Source: Tatumella saanichensis
Lineage (GTDB): Bacteria; Pseudomonadota; Gammaproteobacteria; Enterobacterales; Enterobacteriaceae
Assembly: GCF_000439375.1 (NCBI RefSeq)
Contig: NZ_ATMI01000056.1
Span: 1-64,000, forward strand
Reading direction: 5' to 3'
DNA: 64,000 bases
The translations under genes and the position numbers were made by a program. This document shows, one piece after another, positions 34,258 to 44,762 of the stretch (position 1 is the stretch's first letter; each line of letters begins with the position of its first letter). The notes below the pieces were generated by a model. It saw nothing but the letters and a program-made list of their open reading frames with translations, did no database searches and had not been told where the DNA came from.

Positions 34258-36252
34258 TCCTTTCAGTAGTTTTCTTATCCAAAAACGGTTTGGCTGTAAG
34301 GCATCCAGGGTCGGTTTATCCAAGGGCTGTGGCTCACCACTGATCTGAGCTGCCAGCACTTCGGCTGCCAGGGGCGCGCTACAGATCCCCCGAGATCCGA
34401 GAGCAGACAACAGGTACACACCCGGCCATTGCGGGGCTGCGGGCACCGATTCGGGATGATACTGTTGCTGAGCTAGCTGTTGATAGGTGCTGAGGGTCGC
34501 CGCGTGATCCGACAGCGACCCGACCATCGGCAGATGATCGCGGATGGCACAACGTACGCCATTACGGGCCTGCTGATCATGGACCTCTACCTGACGGGGC
34601 CAATCCACATCAGGTAGACAGTTGATCAATCGCTGATGATTCTGCTGCTGATCTTCCGAGCGATACACTCCCTGACGCTCGCCACGATGGTAACTGGCAC
34701 CGATACAGTGGCTCTGGTGCAGTGGGCTGCGTGGGGTGAGATAGCCGTCATAGCAGAGTACCGTTTTCAAATTACTGAGAGCCTGGCACTCTGAAACATG
34801 GCTGACTTGCCCGGACACCGCATACAGCGGCAGTTGCTGCGACTGAGTGAATTCCGTCACCCGATGCCCATTCGCCAAGATCAATGCGGCGTGAAACCTG
34901 TCGGGTTTGTCGGTAAATTGTAGGCACAGCTGGTGCTGTTGCTGATGCCAGTTGTGTAACTCGTGCTGCCAATGACAGCGTAATCCCTGCTGTTGTGCCA
35001 GGGAAATCAGTTGTTGCGTCAGCTGTGCTGGGTTGATCCAGCCAGCGAGTGGATAAAATAGACCGTTACAAGGGATCTCTACCCCCGCAAGGTCGCTGGC
35101 TTGTGCGGCATCGACCGCTCTCGCCAAGCTTTCTGGCAATGCCATCGCCAGCATTTGTTCGATTTTATGCTGACTTTTTTCATCCCAGCCAAGTTGCAGT
35201 ACGCCGCTCCATTGGTGTTCAACGTTGCAGGGCATAGCATCGTAATAGCGGCGTGAGAAGTCGAAAGCCGATGGAAAGAAACTGGCTAGCGCTGGGTCGT
35301 GGCTATTGAGCAGCGGATAGACAGCCGCCTGCCGATTTCCGGACGCATTTTCTGCTGGCTGCTGATCCGCACAATACAGGGTGACCTGATAACCTCGACG
35401 TAACAGGGCCAGAGAGAGACAGGCGCTGGCAATGCCGCCCCCGATAATGGCAATCTCCTTTGCGGGGGCAGGCGGTCGGGCATACCAGGGGCGGGAAAGG
35501 GTGAGCTGTGGTTGGTGTTCGATACTGCCACACAGCATTTCCCGTTTATGACCAAACCCTTTACGTCTTTCCACGCGGTATCCTGCCTGTTGCAGCCCAC
35601 GGCGCACAAATCCTGCTGCGGTAAAGGTGGCAAAGGTCCCGTCCGGCCTCGACAGACGTACCATGGTGTCAAATAGGCGGTCAGTCCACATCTCGGGATT
35701 TTTCGAGGGGGCAAAGCCATCGAGGAACCAAGCATCCACTTGACGATTCAGGCTGTCATCAAAGGTGTCCATCAGGGTGTTAATATCCCCGAGCCACAGA
35801 TCGAGGGTGACCTGACCTTGGCGGAATATCAGACGTTGACAGCCGGGTAGGGCTTGTGGCCACTGGGCTTGTAGTTGTGCGGCATACTCTGCCAGTTCCG
35901 GCCAGTGGCGATGGGCAGCCTCTAAATCTTGCCGGGTCAGCAAAAATTTTTCACAACTGATAAAGTGCAACCGCTGCACAGTCTGTGATGGATGTTGTGC
36001 CAGAGCTTGATCAAAGGCCTGCCAGAGTGTCAGAAAGTTCAGCCCAGTGCCGAAACCGGTTTCCGCGACGATAAAAAGATCACGGCTATGGGTGTCAAAC
36101 CTCTGCGGAAGCTGGTTTCCATTTAGGAAAACATAACGGGTTTCTTCCAAACCGTTGTCATTGGAGAAATAGACGTCATCAAAAAATTGGGAAACAGGTG
36201 TACCCTGTTCGTTCCATTGCAGAGTTGCGTGTTCGATCCGGGAGGTTGTCAC
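34243..36252 (-). CDS. mnmC: bifunctional tRNA modification enzyme MnmC
   Basis: 669 residues, the usual size. The N-terminal methyltransferase (~1-245) has [18 protein letters not shown] as its SAM site and [17 protein letters not shown]. The C-terminal oxidase (~265-669) opens with the FAD site [27 protein letters not shown] and closes with [19 protein letters not shown]. It converts cmnm5(s2)U to nm5U and then methylates it to mnm5(s2)U in tRNA wobble positions. It diverges from fabB across a regulated promoter region. Confidence 0.97.
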   Translation of the reverse strand: MTTSRIEHATLQWNEQGTPVSQFFDDVYFSNDNGLEETRYVFLNGNQLPQRFDTHSRDLFIVAETGFGTGLNFLTLWQAFDQALAQHPSQTVQRLHFISCEKFLLTRQDLEAAHRHWPELAEYAAQLQAQWPQALPGCQRLIFRQGQVTLDLWLGDINTLMDTFDDSLNRQVDAWFLDGFAPSKNPEMWTDRLFDTMVRLSRPDGTFATFTAAGFVRRGLQQAGYRVERRKGFGHKREMLCGSIEHQPQLTLSRPWYARPPAPAKEIAIIGGGIASACLSLALLRRGYQVTLYCADQQPAENASGNRQAAVYPLLNSHDPALASFFPSAFDFSRRYYDAMPCNVEHQWSGVLQLGWDEKSQHKIEQMLAMALPESLARAVDAAQASDLAGVEIPCNGLFYPLAGWINPAQLTQQLISLAQQQGLRCHWQHELHNWHQQQHQLCLQFTDKPDRFHAALILANGHRVTEFTQSQQLPLYAVSGQVSHVSECQALSNLKTVLCYDGYLTPRSPLHQSHCIGASYHRGERQGVYRSEDQQQNHQRLINCLPDVDWPRQVEVHDQQARNGVRCAIRDHLPMVGSLSDHAATLSTYQQLAQQQYHPESVPAAPQWPGVYLLSALGSRGICSAPLAAEVLAAQISGEPQPLDKPTLDALQPNRFWIRKLLKGRPVS

Positions 36253-36328
36253 TGTCGGGGCTCATTGGTCAGGCAATAGGCGGATTTTATCGATATCGCA
36301 CGAATGACGCAAATTTACACGGGAATTT

Positions 36329-36345
36329 GCTGATCGGACTTGTTC
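36329..36345 (+). promoter_or_regulatory. FadR-like site upstream of fabB
   Basis: TGCTGATCGGACTTGTT resembles the FadR consensus AACTGGTCNGACNNGTT in the central half sites. FadR activates fabB in E. coli from a similar position, just upstream of the FabR site. Confidence 0.5.
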
Positions 36346-36363
36346 GGCTTACAAGTGTAAGCT
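36346..36363 (+). promoter_or_regulatory. FabR-like operator at fabB
   Basis: GGCTTACAAGTGTAAGCT contains the perfect inverted repeat GCTTACA/TGTAAGC around AG. It matches the E. coli FabR operator type (AGCGTACAnnTGTACGCT-like) in the fabB promoter. FabR with unsaturated acyl-ACP/CoA would repress fabB here. Confidence 0.75.
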
Positions 36364-36405
36364 AAAGTGCATCGTCAACAGAAAAGATGTGAAAGAGGAT
36401 TTTGA

Positions 36406-37626
36406 ATGAAACGTGCAGTGATCACTGGCCTGGGGATTGTTTCCAGCATTGGTAATAATCAGCAGGAGGTTCTGGAATCCCTGCGGGAAGGGCGTTCTGG
36501 TATCACCTTCTCTGAAGAGATGAAAGAAGCAGGCATGCGCAGCCATGTGTGGGGCAATGTAAAATTGGATACCACAGGCCTTATCGATCGCAAAGTTGTG
36601 CGTTTTATGAGCGATGCGTCTATTTATGCTTTCCTGTCTATGGAAGAAGCGATTAAAGACTCTGGCCTGACTAATGAGCAGTACCAGAGCAACCCACGGG
36701 TCGGCTTGATCGCCGGTTCCGGTGGTGGTTCTCCGCGCTTCCAAGTATTCGGTGCTGATGCGATGCGCAGCCCGCGTGGTCTGAAAGCGGTTGGTCCTTA
36801 TGTCGTGACCAAAGCGATGGCGTCTGGTGTGTCTGCCTGTCTGGCAACACCGTTTAAGATCCACGGCGTTAACTACTCTATTAGCTCTGCCTGTGCGACC
36901 TCTTCGCACTGTATTGGTAACGCGGTTGAGCAGATCCAGTTAGGCAAGCAGGACATCGTGTTTGCCGGTGGCGGTGAAGAATTGTGCTGGGAAATGGCCT
37001 GTGAGTTCGATGCGATGGGTGCATTGTCGACCAAATACAACGACACGCCGGAAAAAGCGTCTCGTACTTACGACAAGCAGCGTGATGGCTTCGTCATCGC
37101 CGGTGGCGGCGGAATGGTCGTCGTCGAAGAGCTGGAACATGCTCTGGCCCGTGGTGCCCATATCTATGCGGAAATCGTCGGTTATGGTGCCACCTCTGAC
37201 GGTGCCGATATGGTTGCGCCATCAGGTGAAGGAGCGGTGCGTTGTATGAAGATGGCGATGGAAGGTGTTGATACCCCTATCGATTATCTAAACACCCACG
37301 GTACGTCAACGCCAGTCGGTGATGTCAAAGAGTTAGGGGCTATTCGCGAAGTATTCGGTGACAACACCCCAATGCTGTCTGCCACCAAAGCCATGACCGG
37401 TCACTCTTTAGGGGCTGCCGGGGTTCAGGAGGCTATCTACAGCCTGCTGATGCTGGAACACGGTTTTGTTGCCCCAAGCATTAACATCGATGAGTGTGAT
37501 GATGCGGCTGCGGGTATGAACATCGTGACCAAAGCGACTGACAAAAAACTGACGACAGTGATGTCAAACAGCTTCGGTTTCGGCGGTACCAACGCCACCC
37601 TGACACTGCGTAAATACCAAGCGTAA
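36406..37626 (+). CDS. fabB: 3-oxoacyl-ACP synthase I FabB
   Basis: 406 residues, the same as E. coli. The catalytic triad is C163 (SACATSSHC), H298 ([11 protein letters not shown]) and H333 ([10 protein letters not shown]), all at the E. coli numbers. It elongates acyl chains and is essential for unsaturated fatty acid synthesis. AAGAGGATTTTGA precedes the ATG. FabR-like and FadR-like sites lie 40-80 bases upstream, and a strong terminator follows. Confidence 0.99.
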   Translation: MKRAVITGLGIVSSIGNNQQEVLESLREGRSGITFSEEMKEAGMRSHVWGNVKLDTTGLIDRKVVRFMSDASIYAFLSMEEAIKDSGLTNEQYQSNPRVGLIAGSGGGSPRFQVFGADAMRSPRGLKAVGPYVVTKAMASGVSACLATPFKIHGVNYSISSACATSSHCIGNAVEQIQLGKQDIVFAGGGEELCWEMACEFDAMGALSTKYNDTPEKASRTYDKQRDGFVIAGGGGMVVVEELEHALARGAHIYAEIVGYGATSDGADMVAPSGEGAVRCMKMAMEGVDTPIDYLNTHGTSTPVGDVKELGAIREVFGDNTPMLSATKAMTGHSLGAAGVQEAIYSLLMLEHGFVAPSINIDECDDAAAGMNIVTKATDKKLTTVMSNSFGFGGTNATLTLRKYQA

Positions 37627-37644
37627 TCAGGTGTGAGACAAGAC

Positions 37645-37675
37645 AAACCGGTCGACATGCGACCGGTTTTTTTTT
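37645..37675 (+). terminator. Rho-independent terminator of fabB
   Basis: The 10-base-pair stem AAACCGGTCG/CGACCGGTTT (37645-37654 with 37660-37669) has an ACATG loop, then a long T run to 37675. Confidence 0.95.
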
Positions 37676-38166
37676 GTCTATCAACCGTCGCATACTCCCC
37701 ATTGACCCCATCGCCATCAACGGCCGTATTACGCGGACTGGCCTTCCGAGGCTGGCATTAATCCAGAAACGGTAGCGAGGTCTTGCGTACCAGACTGTAT
37801 TATATCTTTGTTGACGGAGTCGGCTTGCGGCAGCAAGTGGACAGACCCGGCACGGTTAGATCAACCAAGCTTTCGCCAAGACCGTTCAGCAGGCTACATC
37901 TGTCACAATGAGTGGGGCCGTAACGTCATATCCCAGATCTAGATAATGAATATTGCCTGTGGTGGCTTCGTGATTTTCGGATTTTAGTCCGAGAGTAGCA
38001 GCGGAGTCTGGGCCATGACATGTTGATGATATGATTAGGGCGATCGCTTTTGACAAAGCGGACCTGATTATAAACACTTAACAGTCTATTCGGACTGTAC
38101 CAGCCCTGAAGCCCGCTGTGCTGGTGTGTTGTTTCCTAATATCGGGCATCGTGGAGCTAATTTTCA
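37676..38166. other. fabB-yfcJ intergenic region
   Basis: 491 bases without a supported gene; short frames on both strands lack ribosome sites and recognisable motifs. I see no tRNA or clear repeat. It presumably holds the yfcJ promoter and possibly a small RNA. Confidence 0.45.
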
Positions 38167-39369
38167 ATGACGGATACCTCTGCTGGCACTGACCAGTCTT
38201 CACAATCATCATCCTTGCCAGTAGCACTGACCTCTTTTTCGGTGTTTCTCACCTATCTTACCGCTGGGCTAGCGCTGCCGGTGATCCCGCTGTATGTCCA
38301 TCAGCAACTGGGCATGAATGATGTGATGGTCGGTATTGCGGTGGGGATCCAGTTTTTTGCCACCTTACTGACCCGCGGTTTCGCCGGTATCAGGGCAGAT
38401 CAGCACGGGGCGAAACGAACCACCCTACAGGGTATGGCGGTCATTGTGATGGTTGGTGTCGCGTATCTGGCGTCCTCACTGCTCAACGGAGCGCTGGCGT
38501 TTCAATTTGGATTATTACTACTTGGCAGACTGTTACTCGGTTTTGGTGAAAGCTTGCTGTTTACCGGCAACCTGACATGGGGATTAGGGCTTATTGGCGC
38601 AAAACGGTCCGGTATTGTGATGTCCTGGAATGGGATGGCAATTTACGGCGCGCTGGCCGCTGGTGCACCGTTAGGGGTGTGGATCCAACATCACTACGGT
38701 TTCAGCGGTGTCAGTCTCGTCGCGTTGTTCTGCCCATTACTGGCGTTATTGTGCAGTTGCCGTATTGCCTCAGTGCCGGTGAATTCTGCAGAACGGATCC
38801 CGTTATTCAGTGTCGTCCGCCAAGTATTTTCCCCGGGGGTGATACTTGCTTTGCAGGGAGTCGGTTTTGCCGTGATCGGCGCCTTTACATCGCTCTATTT
38901 TGCCGATAAACATTGGGGTAATGCGGGCTATACCTTGACTGTGTTTGGCGTCGCTTATGTGATGGTCAGGGTATTATTTGGCCACTTACCGGACAGAGTG
39001 GGCGGGGTCCGCGTGACACTGGTGTCGCTGCTGGTGGAAACCGTGGGTCTACTGCTACTAGGTTTAGGCAACCATGAGTGGATGGCGTTCACCGGTGCAG
39101 CCCTGACCGGTTGTGGTTGTTCACTGGTGTTCCCGGCGATGGGCGTCGAAGTGGTCAAAGCTGTTGAGGCGCGGGTTCGGGGCACTGCTTTGGGCTGTTA
39201 CTCCGCCTTTCAGGATGTGGCCTACGGAGTGACCGGTCCGCTGGCAGGGGTGTTGGCGAACGGATGGGGTTATCCTGCTGTTTACCTAGCCGGTGCTGGC
39301 TCTGCCTTTGCGGGGCTTAGTATCAGTGCGTTATTACTGTTCTATCGAAAAAGTGCTGCCAGTGCCTGA
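38167..39369 (+). CDS. yfcJ: YfcJ, MFS transporter of the YfcJ/YhhS family
   Basis: 400 residues with twelve membrane helices and a Ser-rich cytoplasmic start ([17 protein letters not shown]). The MFS motif between helices 2 and 3 reads [14 protein letters not shown], and [26 protein letters not shown] is typical of the YfcJ/YhhS arabinose-efflux-like group. The substrate is unknown. In E. coli yfcJ neighbours flk; here its 3' end overlaps a convergent MocR-type gene by 28 bases. Confidence 0.88.
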   Translation: MTDTSAGTDQSSQSSSLPVALTSFSVFLTYLTAGLALPVIPLYVHQQLGMNDVMVGIAVGIQFFATLLTRGFAGIRADQHGAKRTTLQGMAVIVMVGVAYLASSLLNGALAFQFGLLLLGRLLLGFGESLLFTGNLTWGLGLIGAKRSGIVMSWNGMAIYGALAAGAPLGVWIQHHYGFSGVSLVALFCPLLALLCSCRIASVPVNSAERIPLFSVVRQVFSPGVILALQGVGFAVIGAFTSLYFADKHWGNAGYTLTVFGVAYVMVRVLFGHLPDRVGGVRVTLVSLLVETVGLLLLGLGNHEWMAFTGAALTGCGCSLVFPAMGVEVVKAVEARVRGTALGCYSAFQDVAYGVTGPLAGVLANGWGYPAVYLAGAGSAFAGLSISALLLFYRKSAASA

Positions 39370-40763
39370 CAGGCGGTGAGAATTTCCGAGCGTTGTAGGG
39401 CTGAAAAACCTAAAATCCAGCCCATGATTTTCGGCTCGGTTACGCAGAGCGGTGAAACCGGTGGCAGGATCAGGCCTTGTTCGGCGGCTCTACGGGTCAA
39501 CAGACTTTCTTCGCCTACGAATAACTCGACAGTGAGTTGTAACCCCCCGCTGGCGGGCAAGATCCGTAGCGGTTGGGCAGTAAGCCTTTGCAGTTCTTCG
39601 GTCAGTAAGCGGCAGCGGCTGGCATACAGGGCGCGCATCCGCCGCAGATGTTGGGCAAATTGCCCCGATTGTATGAACGCGGCCGTGACAGCCTGAGGGA
39701 GCTGTGGCGAATGTCCATCCATCAGGGTACGAGCCTTGACGACGCTATCGGTCAGAGCCTGCGGCACGACCATCCAGGCCAAGCGTAGGGAAGGGAATAA
39801 GGTTTTGGAAAAGGTCCCCAGGGTGATCACCCGCTCATGGCGGTCACCGCTCTGCAGTGCAGGCAGCGGATCTGCCTGATAATGAAACTCACCATCGTAA
39901 TCATCCTCAATGATCCAGCTATTGGTTTTCTGCGCCCAGTCCAGCCATGCGCGGCGGCGTGCTTGGCTGAGTGACATTCCCAGAGGATATTGGTGCGCCG
40001 GGGTCAAATACACCAGCCGGGCAGGCGTGTCACTGATTATGGCTCCCTGCTCATCAAGCTGTAGCGGGCAGAGGTGGGCACCGGCCGCTAAGAAGGCATT
40101 CACTGCCCCGGGATAACAGACTTCTTCAACCAATACACTGTCTCCGGGGTCGAGCAGTAATTGACTTAGCAGCTGTAATCCCTGCTGCGAGCTACTGAGG
40201 ATCACAATCTGTTGCGGCGTACACTGTATTTGCCGCGATAATCCGAGATAGGCGGAAAGGGCGGCCCGGAGATCACTCAGCCCCTGTGGATCGCCATAGC
40301 CCATCAGGGCAGTGCCACGGGTACGCAGCACCGATGCCGAAATTTTCTGCCACTCTGCCAGCGGAAACTCTCTGAGGTCAGGGCTACCGGCCGCAAAGGG
40401 CAACGGATGTCGTGGGTCATGGCAGCCACCGGTGGCCAGTATTTGCCTGCCCCGTGACGATAGCTGACGACGTGGTAGACCTCGGGGCGCAATCCGCGGC
40501 ACTGGCCGGGCTTGGGTACTGACAAAGCTCCCCTTTCCTTGCTGCCGTGTGATCCAGCCTTCGCTCTCCAATTGGGCATAGGCAGCTTCGGTTGTGACTC
40601 TGGATAAGCCGAGATCTATCGCCAGTTGTCGGGTTGAGGGCATCTTTTGCCCTGAGATAAGAAATCCCTGATGAATAGCCCGTCGCACTGTTTCACAGAC
40701 TTTCTCTCGGCGTGAGGTGACGGTCAGATCAGCAAATATCAGTAGCCAGGGGGAGGGGGTCAT
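39342..40763 (-). CDS. MocR-type regulator (GntR winged helix fused to aminotransferase fold)
   Basis: 473 residues. An N-terminal winged helix (~10-82, [34 protein letters not shown]) is joined by an Arg-rich linker to a type I aminotransferase domain (~115-470). The PLP-binding lysine is K320 in [30 protein letters not shown] provides the PLP aspartate. MocR proteins sense PLP with an amino compound, as GabR and PdxR do. It is divergent from a rhodanese gene over a direct repeat (see 40768-40800). It has no E. coli counterpart at this place. A PdxR-like role is possible but unproven. Confidence 0.9.
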   Translation of the reverse strand: MTPSPWLLIFADLTVTSRREKVCETVRRAIHQGFLISGQKMPSTRQLAIDLGLSRVTTEAAYAQLESEGWITRQQGKGSFVSTQARPVPRIAPRGLPRRQLSSRGRQILATGGCHDPRHPLPFAAGSPDLREFPLAEWQKISASVLRTRGTALMGYGDPQGLSDLRAALSAYLGLSRQIQCTPQQIVILSSSQQGLQLLSQLLLDPGDSVLVEEVCYPGAVNAFLAAGAHLCPLQLDEQGAIISDTPARLVYLTPAHQYPLGMSLSQARRRAWLDWAQKTNSWIIEDDYDGEFHYQADPLPALQSGDRHERVITLGTFSKTLFPSLRLAWMVVPQALTDSVVKARTLMDGHSPQLPQAVTAAFIQSGQFAQHLRRMRALYASRCRLLTEELQRLTAQPLRILPASGGLQLTVELFVGEESLLTRRAAEQGLILPPVSPLCVTEPKIMGWILGFSALQRSEILTACQALAALFR

Positions 40764-40767
40764 TGAG

Positions 40768-40800
40768 GTGGTCTTATCCTGAGCACGAAAGTGGTCTTAT
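40768..40800 (+). promoter_or_regulatory. direct-repeat operator between MocR-type and rhodanese genes
   Basis: GTGGTCTTAT occurs at 40768-40777 and again at 40791-40800, 23 bases apart start to start, about two helix turns. MocR regulators bind direct repeats in divergent promoters (GabR uses ATACCA repeats); read on the other strand this repeat is ATAAGACCAC. The first copy begins 5 bases before the MocR start. Confidence 0.6.
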
Positions 40801-40851
40801 TAACGACAGTATCTGTGGATATTCTGTCTAAAACAACCATAGGGGATAGGA

Positions 40852-41295
40852 ATGACACATCAGATGCTGTTACCTCAACTCTCGGCGGCAGAGACGTTAG
40901 CATTTTTGCAGCAGAAACTGGCCGTCTACACCGATGCTTGGGATTTGGCGGAGGCCCTACGGACAGGGGCTCCTGGTGTTCAAGTGCTGGATGTACGTGC
41001 CCCAGAGCGCTACCAGCAAGGGCATATCCCCGGTGCTGTCAGTTTCCCGCATCGGACTATGACCGCAGAGACGCTCGCGGCACTTGATCCTAATAAATGT
41101 TATATCACCTACTGCGACGGGATTGGGTGTAATGGTTCTACCAAGGGAGCGCTAAAATTAGCTAAGGCGGGGTTGTCGGTACGGGAATTGCTGGGCGGTC
41201 TGGATTTCTGGCTGCGTGACCAGCATCCGCAACTGAGCGGTGAACTGCCGGGTGAATGGCCCGTGGCTGGCACGGGCAAGGAGTGTGGCTGTTAA
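40852..41295 (+). CDS. rhodanese-like sulfurtransferase
   Basis: 147 residues with a single rhodanese domain after a ~35-residue helical extension (TLAFLQQKLAVYTDAWDLAEALRTG). LDVRAPERYQQGHIPGAVSFPH is the conserved first half. The loop YCDGIGCNGSTKGALKL carries C88 as the likely active cysteine, with C93 and C-terminal CGC as extra cysteines. AGGGGATAGGA precedes the ATG. It is controlled, by inference, by the divergent MocR regulator. Its stop shares TTAA with the stop of convergent flk. The sulfur acceptor is unknown. Confidence 0.88.
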   Translation: MTHQMLLPQLSAAETLAFLQQKLAVYTDAWDLAEALRTGAPGVQVLDVRAPERYQQGHIPGAVSFPHRTMTAETLAALDPNKCYITYCDGIGCNGSTKGALKLAKAGLSVRELLGGLDFWLRDQHPQLSGELPGEWPVAGTGKECGC

Positions 41296-42329
41296 AGCAG
41301 AGTGTAAGCAGCGAACAGAATAATCAGTATCACCATGACCCAACATAACAGCGGGGTACGAGGCGCTACCGGTCGTGATGGGCATTCAACCGGTGGAGCA
41401 CCGGTTGGCGTAGCTTCTTCACTGGCCGGTTTTGCCTTGGTCTGCTGTAGAGCATCCGCGCGGTGACGGAACAAGGCATTCAGTAACGCTTCGCCTTGGG
41501 CACCCGTTAAGGGTTGGTCAGCGGACAGCTGGAAATTTTGCTGTGCGTTGCGCGTGATTAACGCATGCTCTTGCGCTGACACCGGTTGTTTCAGCGATTG
41601 CAGTAAACTCTGGAGGGTCACCGCAGTGGTTTCGGTACTTAGGGCAAGACGTGCGCTCAGGTACTGTGACAGCAGCGGGTAATAGCGGGAAGGGATCGGA
41701 TCACCATTTTTCAGGGCTATCAGGCTGAAAAGATTCTGCCAAACTGCGGCGTGCGTACCGCCACCCGCGATCGTCAGCTTGATCACCAGTTGCTGTAGGT
41801 AACGGTGCTCTGCGGGCAGTAGACTACGGTCACTGGCCGGGGTCAGTTGCGGCGATGGAATATCCATGCTGCCATTCTGTAAACTGCTCAACACCTGCTC
41901 CAACTGGGGGCGGGTTAGTGAGCTGAGTACTGTCTGGCCAAAATGATGACGGATGTAATGACTCACTGCCTGACGGTTATTACCTTTCGGCAGTAGATCG
42001 GTCAGTTGCTGTAATAGCACCCGCTCAGAGTGGCTGTTTTGTGCTTGGCGTAATTTTTCCGACAGCCACTGTTCCGCTGCCGGGAAATGGCTGGACAGGA
42101 GTTCATTGTCATTTCTTACGCCCGCTTGATGACGGATCCCGGCCCATAGTTCAGCGGATTTTAACGAACTGATCGCCATAATTTTGACAATAATTCTCTC
42201 CAGCGTCGTACGCTGCTCGGTGGTCAGCGGCGCAGCGGAAGCAGAAGAAGGAAAATCAGACGGATGAACAGAGGAGGTTCTGTCATCCGTGGCCTCAGAA
42301 GGGCCGCGGAGTGGTTGCATGACAATCAT
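41292..42329 (-). CDS. flk: Flk (RflH), flagellar assembly regulator
   Basis: 345 residues, close to E. coli Flk (331). A Pro/Ser-rich start (MQPLRGPSEATDD) precedes repeats TTEQRTTLERIIVKI and SAELWAGIRHQAG, then HFPAAEQWLSEKL and GNNRQAVSHYIRHHFGQTVLSSLTRPQLEQVLSSLQNGSMDIPSPQ, and DRSLLPAEH, all matching Flk. A single C-terminal membrane helix (~327-345) anchors it. Flk keeps the hook-length control secreted properly and couples flgM export to assembly in Salmonella. ATG at 42329 or the one 9 bases later could be the start. Retention of flk implies a flagellated host or a recent ancestor. Confidence 0.9.
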   Translation of the reverse strand: MIVMQPLRGPSEATDDRTSSVHPSDFPSSASAAPLTTEQRTTLERIIVKIMAISSLKSAELWAGIRHQAGVRNDNELLSSHFPAAEQWLSEKLRQAQNSHSERVLLQQLTDLLPKGNNRQAVSHYIRHHFGQTVLSSLTRPQLEQVLSSLQNGSMDIPSPQLTPASDRSLLPAEHRYLQQLVIKLTIAGGGTHAAVWQNLFSLIALKNGDPIPSRYYPLLSQYLSARLALSTETTAVTLQSLLQSLKQPVSAQEHALITRNAQQNFQLSADQPLTGAQGEALLNALFRHRADALQQTKAKPASEEATPTGAPPVECPSRPVAPRTPLLCWVMVILIILFAAYTLL

Positions 42330-42448
42330 TCCAGCAAAAGAGGTTTCAGGCCGGGGGTGAGCCGGAGTGGAGTCCGGTTATGATAACAATCCCCCCGCCA
42401 AATCCCAAGTGCCGCGGAGAGAATAGTCGCTATTTCTGTGTGAAAACG

Positions 42449-43354
42449 TCAGTAGGAACCTATGGCTTTACTGGGGCGACGTAACGGGATACGCAACCGT
42501 TGAGCTAGGATCACACCCGCCAGGGTAAGTCCCCCGCCGGTGAGATGCCAGCTGTGTAGCTGTTCATGTAAGAACAAAATGGCAATCACCGCGGTAAACA
42601 GTGGCGATAAATTCAGGAAAATACTGGCGGTATTGGCACCAAGACGGATAACGCCTTGGATCCACAGATAGGGTGCCAAGATAGAGGCAGGTAACGCCGC
42701 AAACAGCACTAATGGCAGGTTCTGAGCGGTCAAGTGGATATCCGTGGTATGCACAAACCCCGGGATCAGCATAAGCACCGCAAATAAGATCTGCATATAC
42801 AGACTTTGCCAGTGGGGCAGGCGACTGAGGTCAGCGGCCCAGCGTTTGGTTAACACCCCGTACAGTGCATAGGCCGCCGCGGCCGCCAGCATCAAAATCT
42901 CCCCTTTTCCTAACCCTTGATGCAGTAACTGGGCGGGATGCCCCTGACTGACCAGTAGGGTCAGGCCACAGAGCGACAACAGCGCCCCACTGATAATGCC
43001 CAGGGTGGGGGTAAGGCGCAAAAAGAACAGGCTGAATACTACTGTCAGCAACGGAATACTGGCGACCAGTATTCCAATAAACAGGGCACTGACCGTTTGC
43101 GCGGCGTAATAGGCAAGGCTTTGATAGAGCACCATTCCCAGGGCACCGAGGGTCAGCAATTTTAGCAAGTTACCCCGTAAGGCGGCCCGATGACGGATCA
43201 GACCAGGCAGTGTCAGGGGGGTCAGAACCAGCAGGGCGATTGCCCAGCGGTAAAAGGAGATGGCTTCCGGGGTGATCAGCCCAACTGTCATCTTACTGAC
43301 CACAGAGTTGACCGCCCAGATCACTACGGCGCCCAACGGGAATAAAAAATTCAT
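42449..43354 (-). CDS. EamA-family (DMT) transporter
   Basis: 301 residues with ten membrane helices in two repeats. It opens MNFLFPLGAVVIWAVNSVVSKM, and the second repeat starts GEILMLAAAAAYALYGVLTKRW. A basic tail (RLRIPLRRPSK) ends it. It differs from the other EamA gene in this window (16587-17522) and has no recognised substrate. It diverges from pdxB and is not at this place in E. coli, so it is an accessory insertion in an otherwise conserved block. Confidence 0.85.
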   Translation of the reverse strand: MNFLFPLGAVVIWAVNSVVSKMTVGLITPEAISFYRWAIALLVLTPLTLPGLIRHRAALRGNLLKLLTLGALGMVLYQSLAYYAAQTVSALFIGILVASIPLLTVVFSLFFLRLTPTLGIISGALLSLCGLTLLVSQGHPAQLLHQGLGKGEILMLAAAAAYALYGVLTKRWAADLSRLPHWQSLYMQILFAVLMLIPGFVHTTDIHLTAQNLPLVLFAALPASILAPYLWIQGVIRLGANTASIFLNLSPLFTAVIAILFLHEQLHSWHLTGGGLTLAGVILAQRLRIPLRRPSKAIGSY

Positions 43355-43549
43355 AACCGATCCTTAATACGTCACAACCTGCCGTGCGGACGGCAAGTAC
43401 AGAGAAAAAATCAGCGAATCATTTTTCGCGCCCTAAGATGACCGGATCTGGGGGAGTAAAGCAAGGGCTGTGACCCATAATCACGGATGTTTTCGCGCAA
43501 GCTTTATGCCAGAATGTTCACAAATTTCAGCCACCACAGGATCTGTGCA

Positions 43550-44686
43550 GTGAAAATTGTTGTTGATGAAAATATGCCCTATGCCCGCGAACTGTTCAGC
43601 CAGCTTGGCGATGTCGATGCTGTCGCAGGGCGTTCGCTGACCCGTGAACAATTGACCTCTGCCGATGCCTTGATGGTCCGCTCGATCACTCAGGTGGATC
43701 AGGGATTACTGGAACAGACAGCAGTACGCTTTGTCGGTACCGCTACCGCCGGGATGGATCATCTGAATACCGCGGATTTAGATGCAGCAGGTATCGCCTG
43801 GTCAGCCGCACCGGGGTGCAATGCGATTGCGGTGGTGGAGTATGTGTTCTCCGCATTATTGATGCTGGCGGAGCGCGATAACTTTCAACTGACTGACCGA
43901 ACCGTGGGGATTGTTGGGGCCGGTAATGTAGGTGGACGCCTGCAGCGCCGTCTAGAAGCACTGGGGATCCGCACCCTGATTTGTGACCCGCCACGGGCTG
44001 ATCGTGGTGACCAGGGTGAGTTTCACTCGTTGCAGACGTTAGTGGAACAGGCAGATGTGATCACCTTCCACACGCCGCTGTTCAAAACAGGGCAGTACAA
44101 AACTCTGCATATGGCCGACGAAACCTTACTGGACGCATTGTTGCCAGGCACCATATTGATCAATGCATGCCGCGGACCGGTGGTGGACAATCAAGCATTA
44201 CTGTCTGTGCTGGAGCGGCGCACCGATCTGTCGGTGGTACTGGATGTTTGGGAACCAGAGCCTGAACTGTCACTGCCGTTGCTGGCAAAAGTGGATATCG
44301 GTACCGCCCATATCGCCGGATATACCTTAGAAGGTAAAGCCCGTGGCACCACCCAAGTCTTTGAAGCTTGGTCGGCGTTTATTGGTCAGCCACAGCAGGT
44401 GGCGTTAGCCGACCTATTACCCGCACCGGAGATCCGCGAAATCACGGTCAGCGGCGAGTATCAACAGTCTCTGCTAAAACGTCTGGCCCATCTGGTGTAT
44501 GATGTGCGGCTCGATGATGCACAGTTGCGTGCAGTGGCAGCCGTGCCCGGTGAATTTGACCGTCTGCGTAAGCAGTACTGGGAGCGTCGTGAATGGTCAT
44601 CATTGCAGGTTAACTGCGATAACGCTGCCACGGCTGAAAAACTTCAGCAACTGGGCTTCACGACAATATTTACCGGTGATTGCTGA
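43550..44686 (+). CDS. pdxB: erythronate-4-phosphate dehydrogenase PdxB
   Basis: 378 residues from the GTG at 43550 ([13 protein letters not shown] aligns with the start of E. coli PdxB, 378 residues); an AGGA lies 9-12 bases before it, and the upstream in-frame ATG at 43487 is less likely. NAD-binding [12 protein letters not shown] and the family segments [21 protein letters not shown] and [15 protein letters not shown] are present. It is the second step of DXP-dependent pyridoxal phosphate synthesis. The C-terminal domain is the PdxB dimerisation part. Confidence 0.97.
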   Translation: MKIVVDENMPYARELFSQLGDVDAVAGRSLTREQLTSADALMVRSITQVDQGLLEQTAVRFVGTATAGMDHLNTADLDAAGIAWSAAPGCNAIAVVEYVFSALLMLAERDNFQLTDRTVGIVGAGNVGGRLQRRLEALGIRTLICDPPRADRGDQGEFHSLQTLVEQADVITFHTPLFKTGQYKTLHMADETLLDALLPGTILINACRGPVVDNQALLSVLERRTDLSVVLDVWEPEPELSLPLLAKVDIGTAHIAGYTLEGKARGTTQVFEAWSAFIGQPQQVALADLLPAPEIREITVSGEYQQSLLKRLAHLVYDVRLDDAQLRAVAAVPGEFDRLRKQYWERREWSSLQVNCDNAATAEKLQQLGFTTIFTGDC

Positions 44687-44715
44687 TCCCTACAGCGATA
44701 CCCCTTTTTATTCAG

Positions 44716-44742
44716 GCGGTGTAATACACCGCTTTATTTTTT
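44716..44742 (+). terminator. Rho-independent terminator of pdxB
   Basis: The stem GCGGTGT/ACACCGC (44716-44722 with 44726-44732) is followed by TTTATTTTTTG. usg starts 20 bases later, so read-through may link them. Confidence 0.8.
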
Positions 44743-44762
44743 GTTTTCTGGAGTAATTCAAC

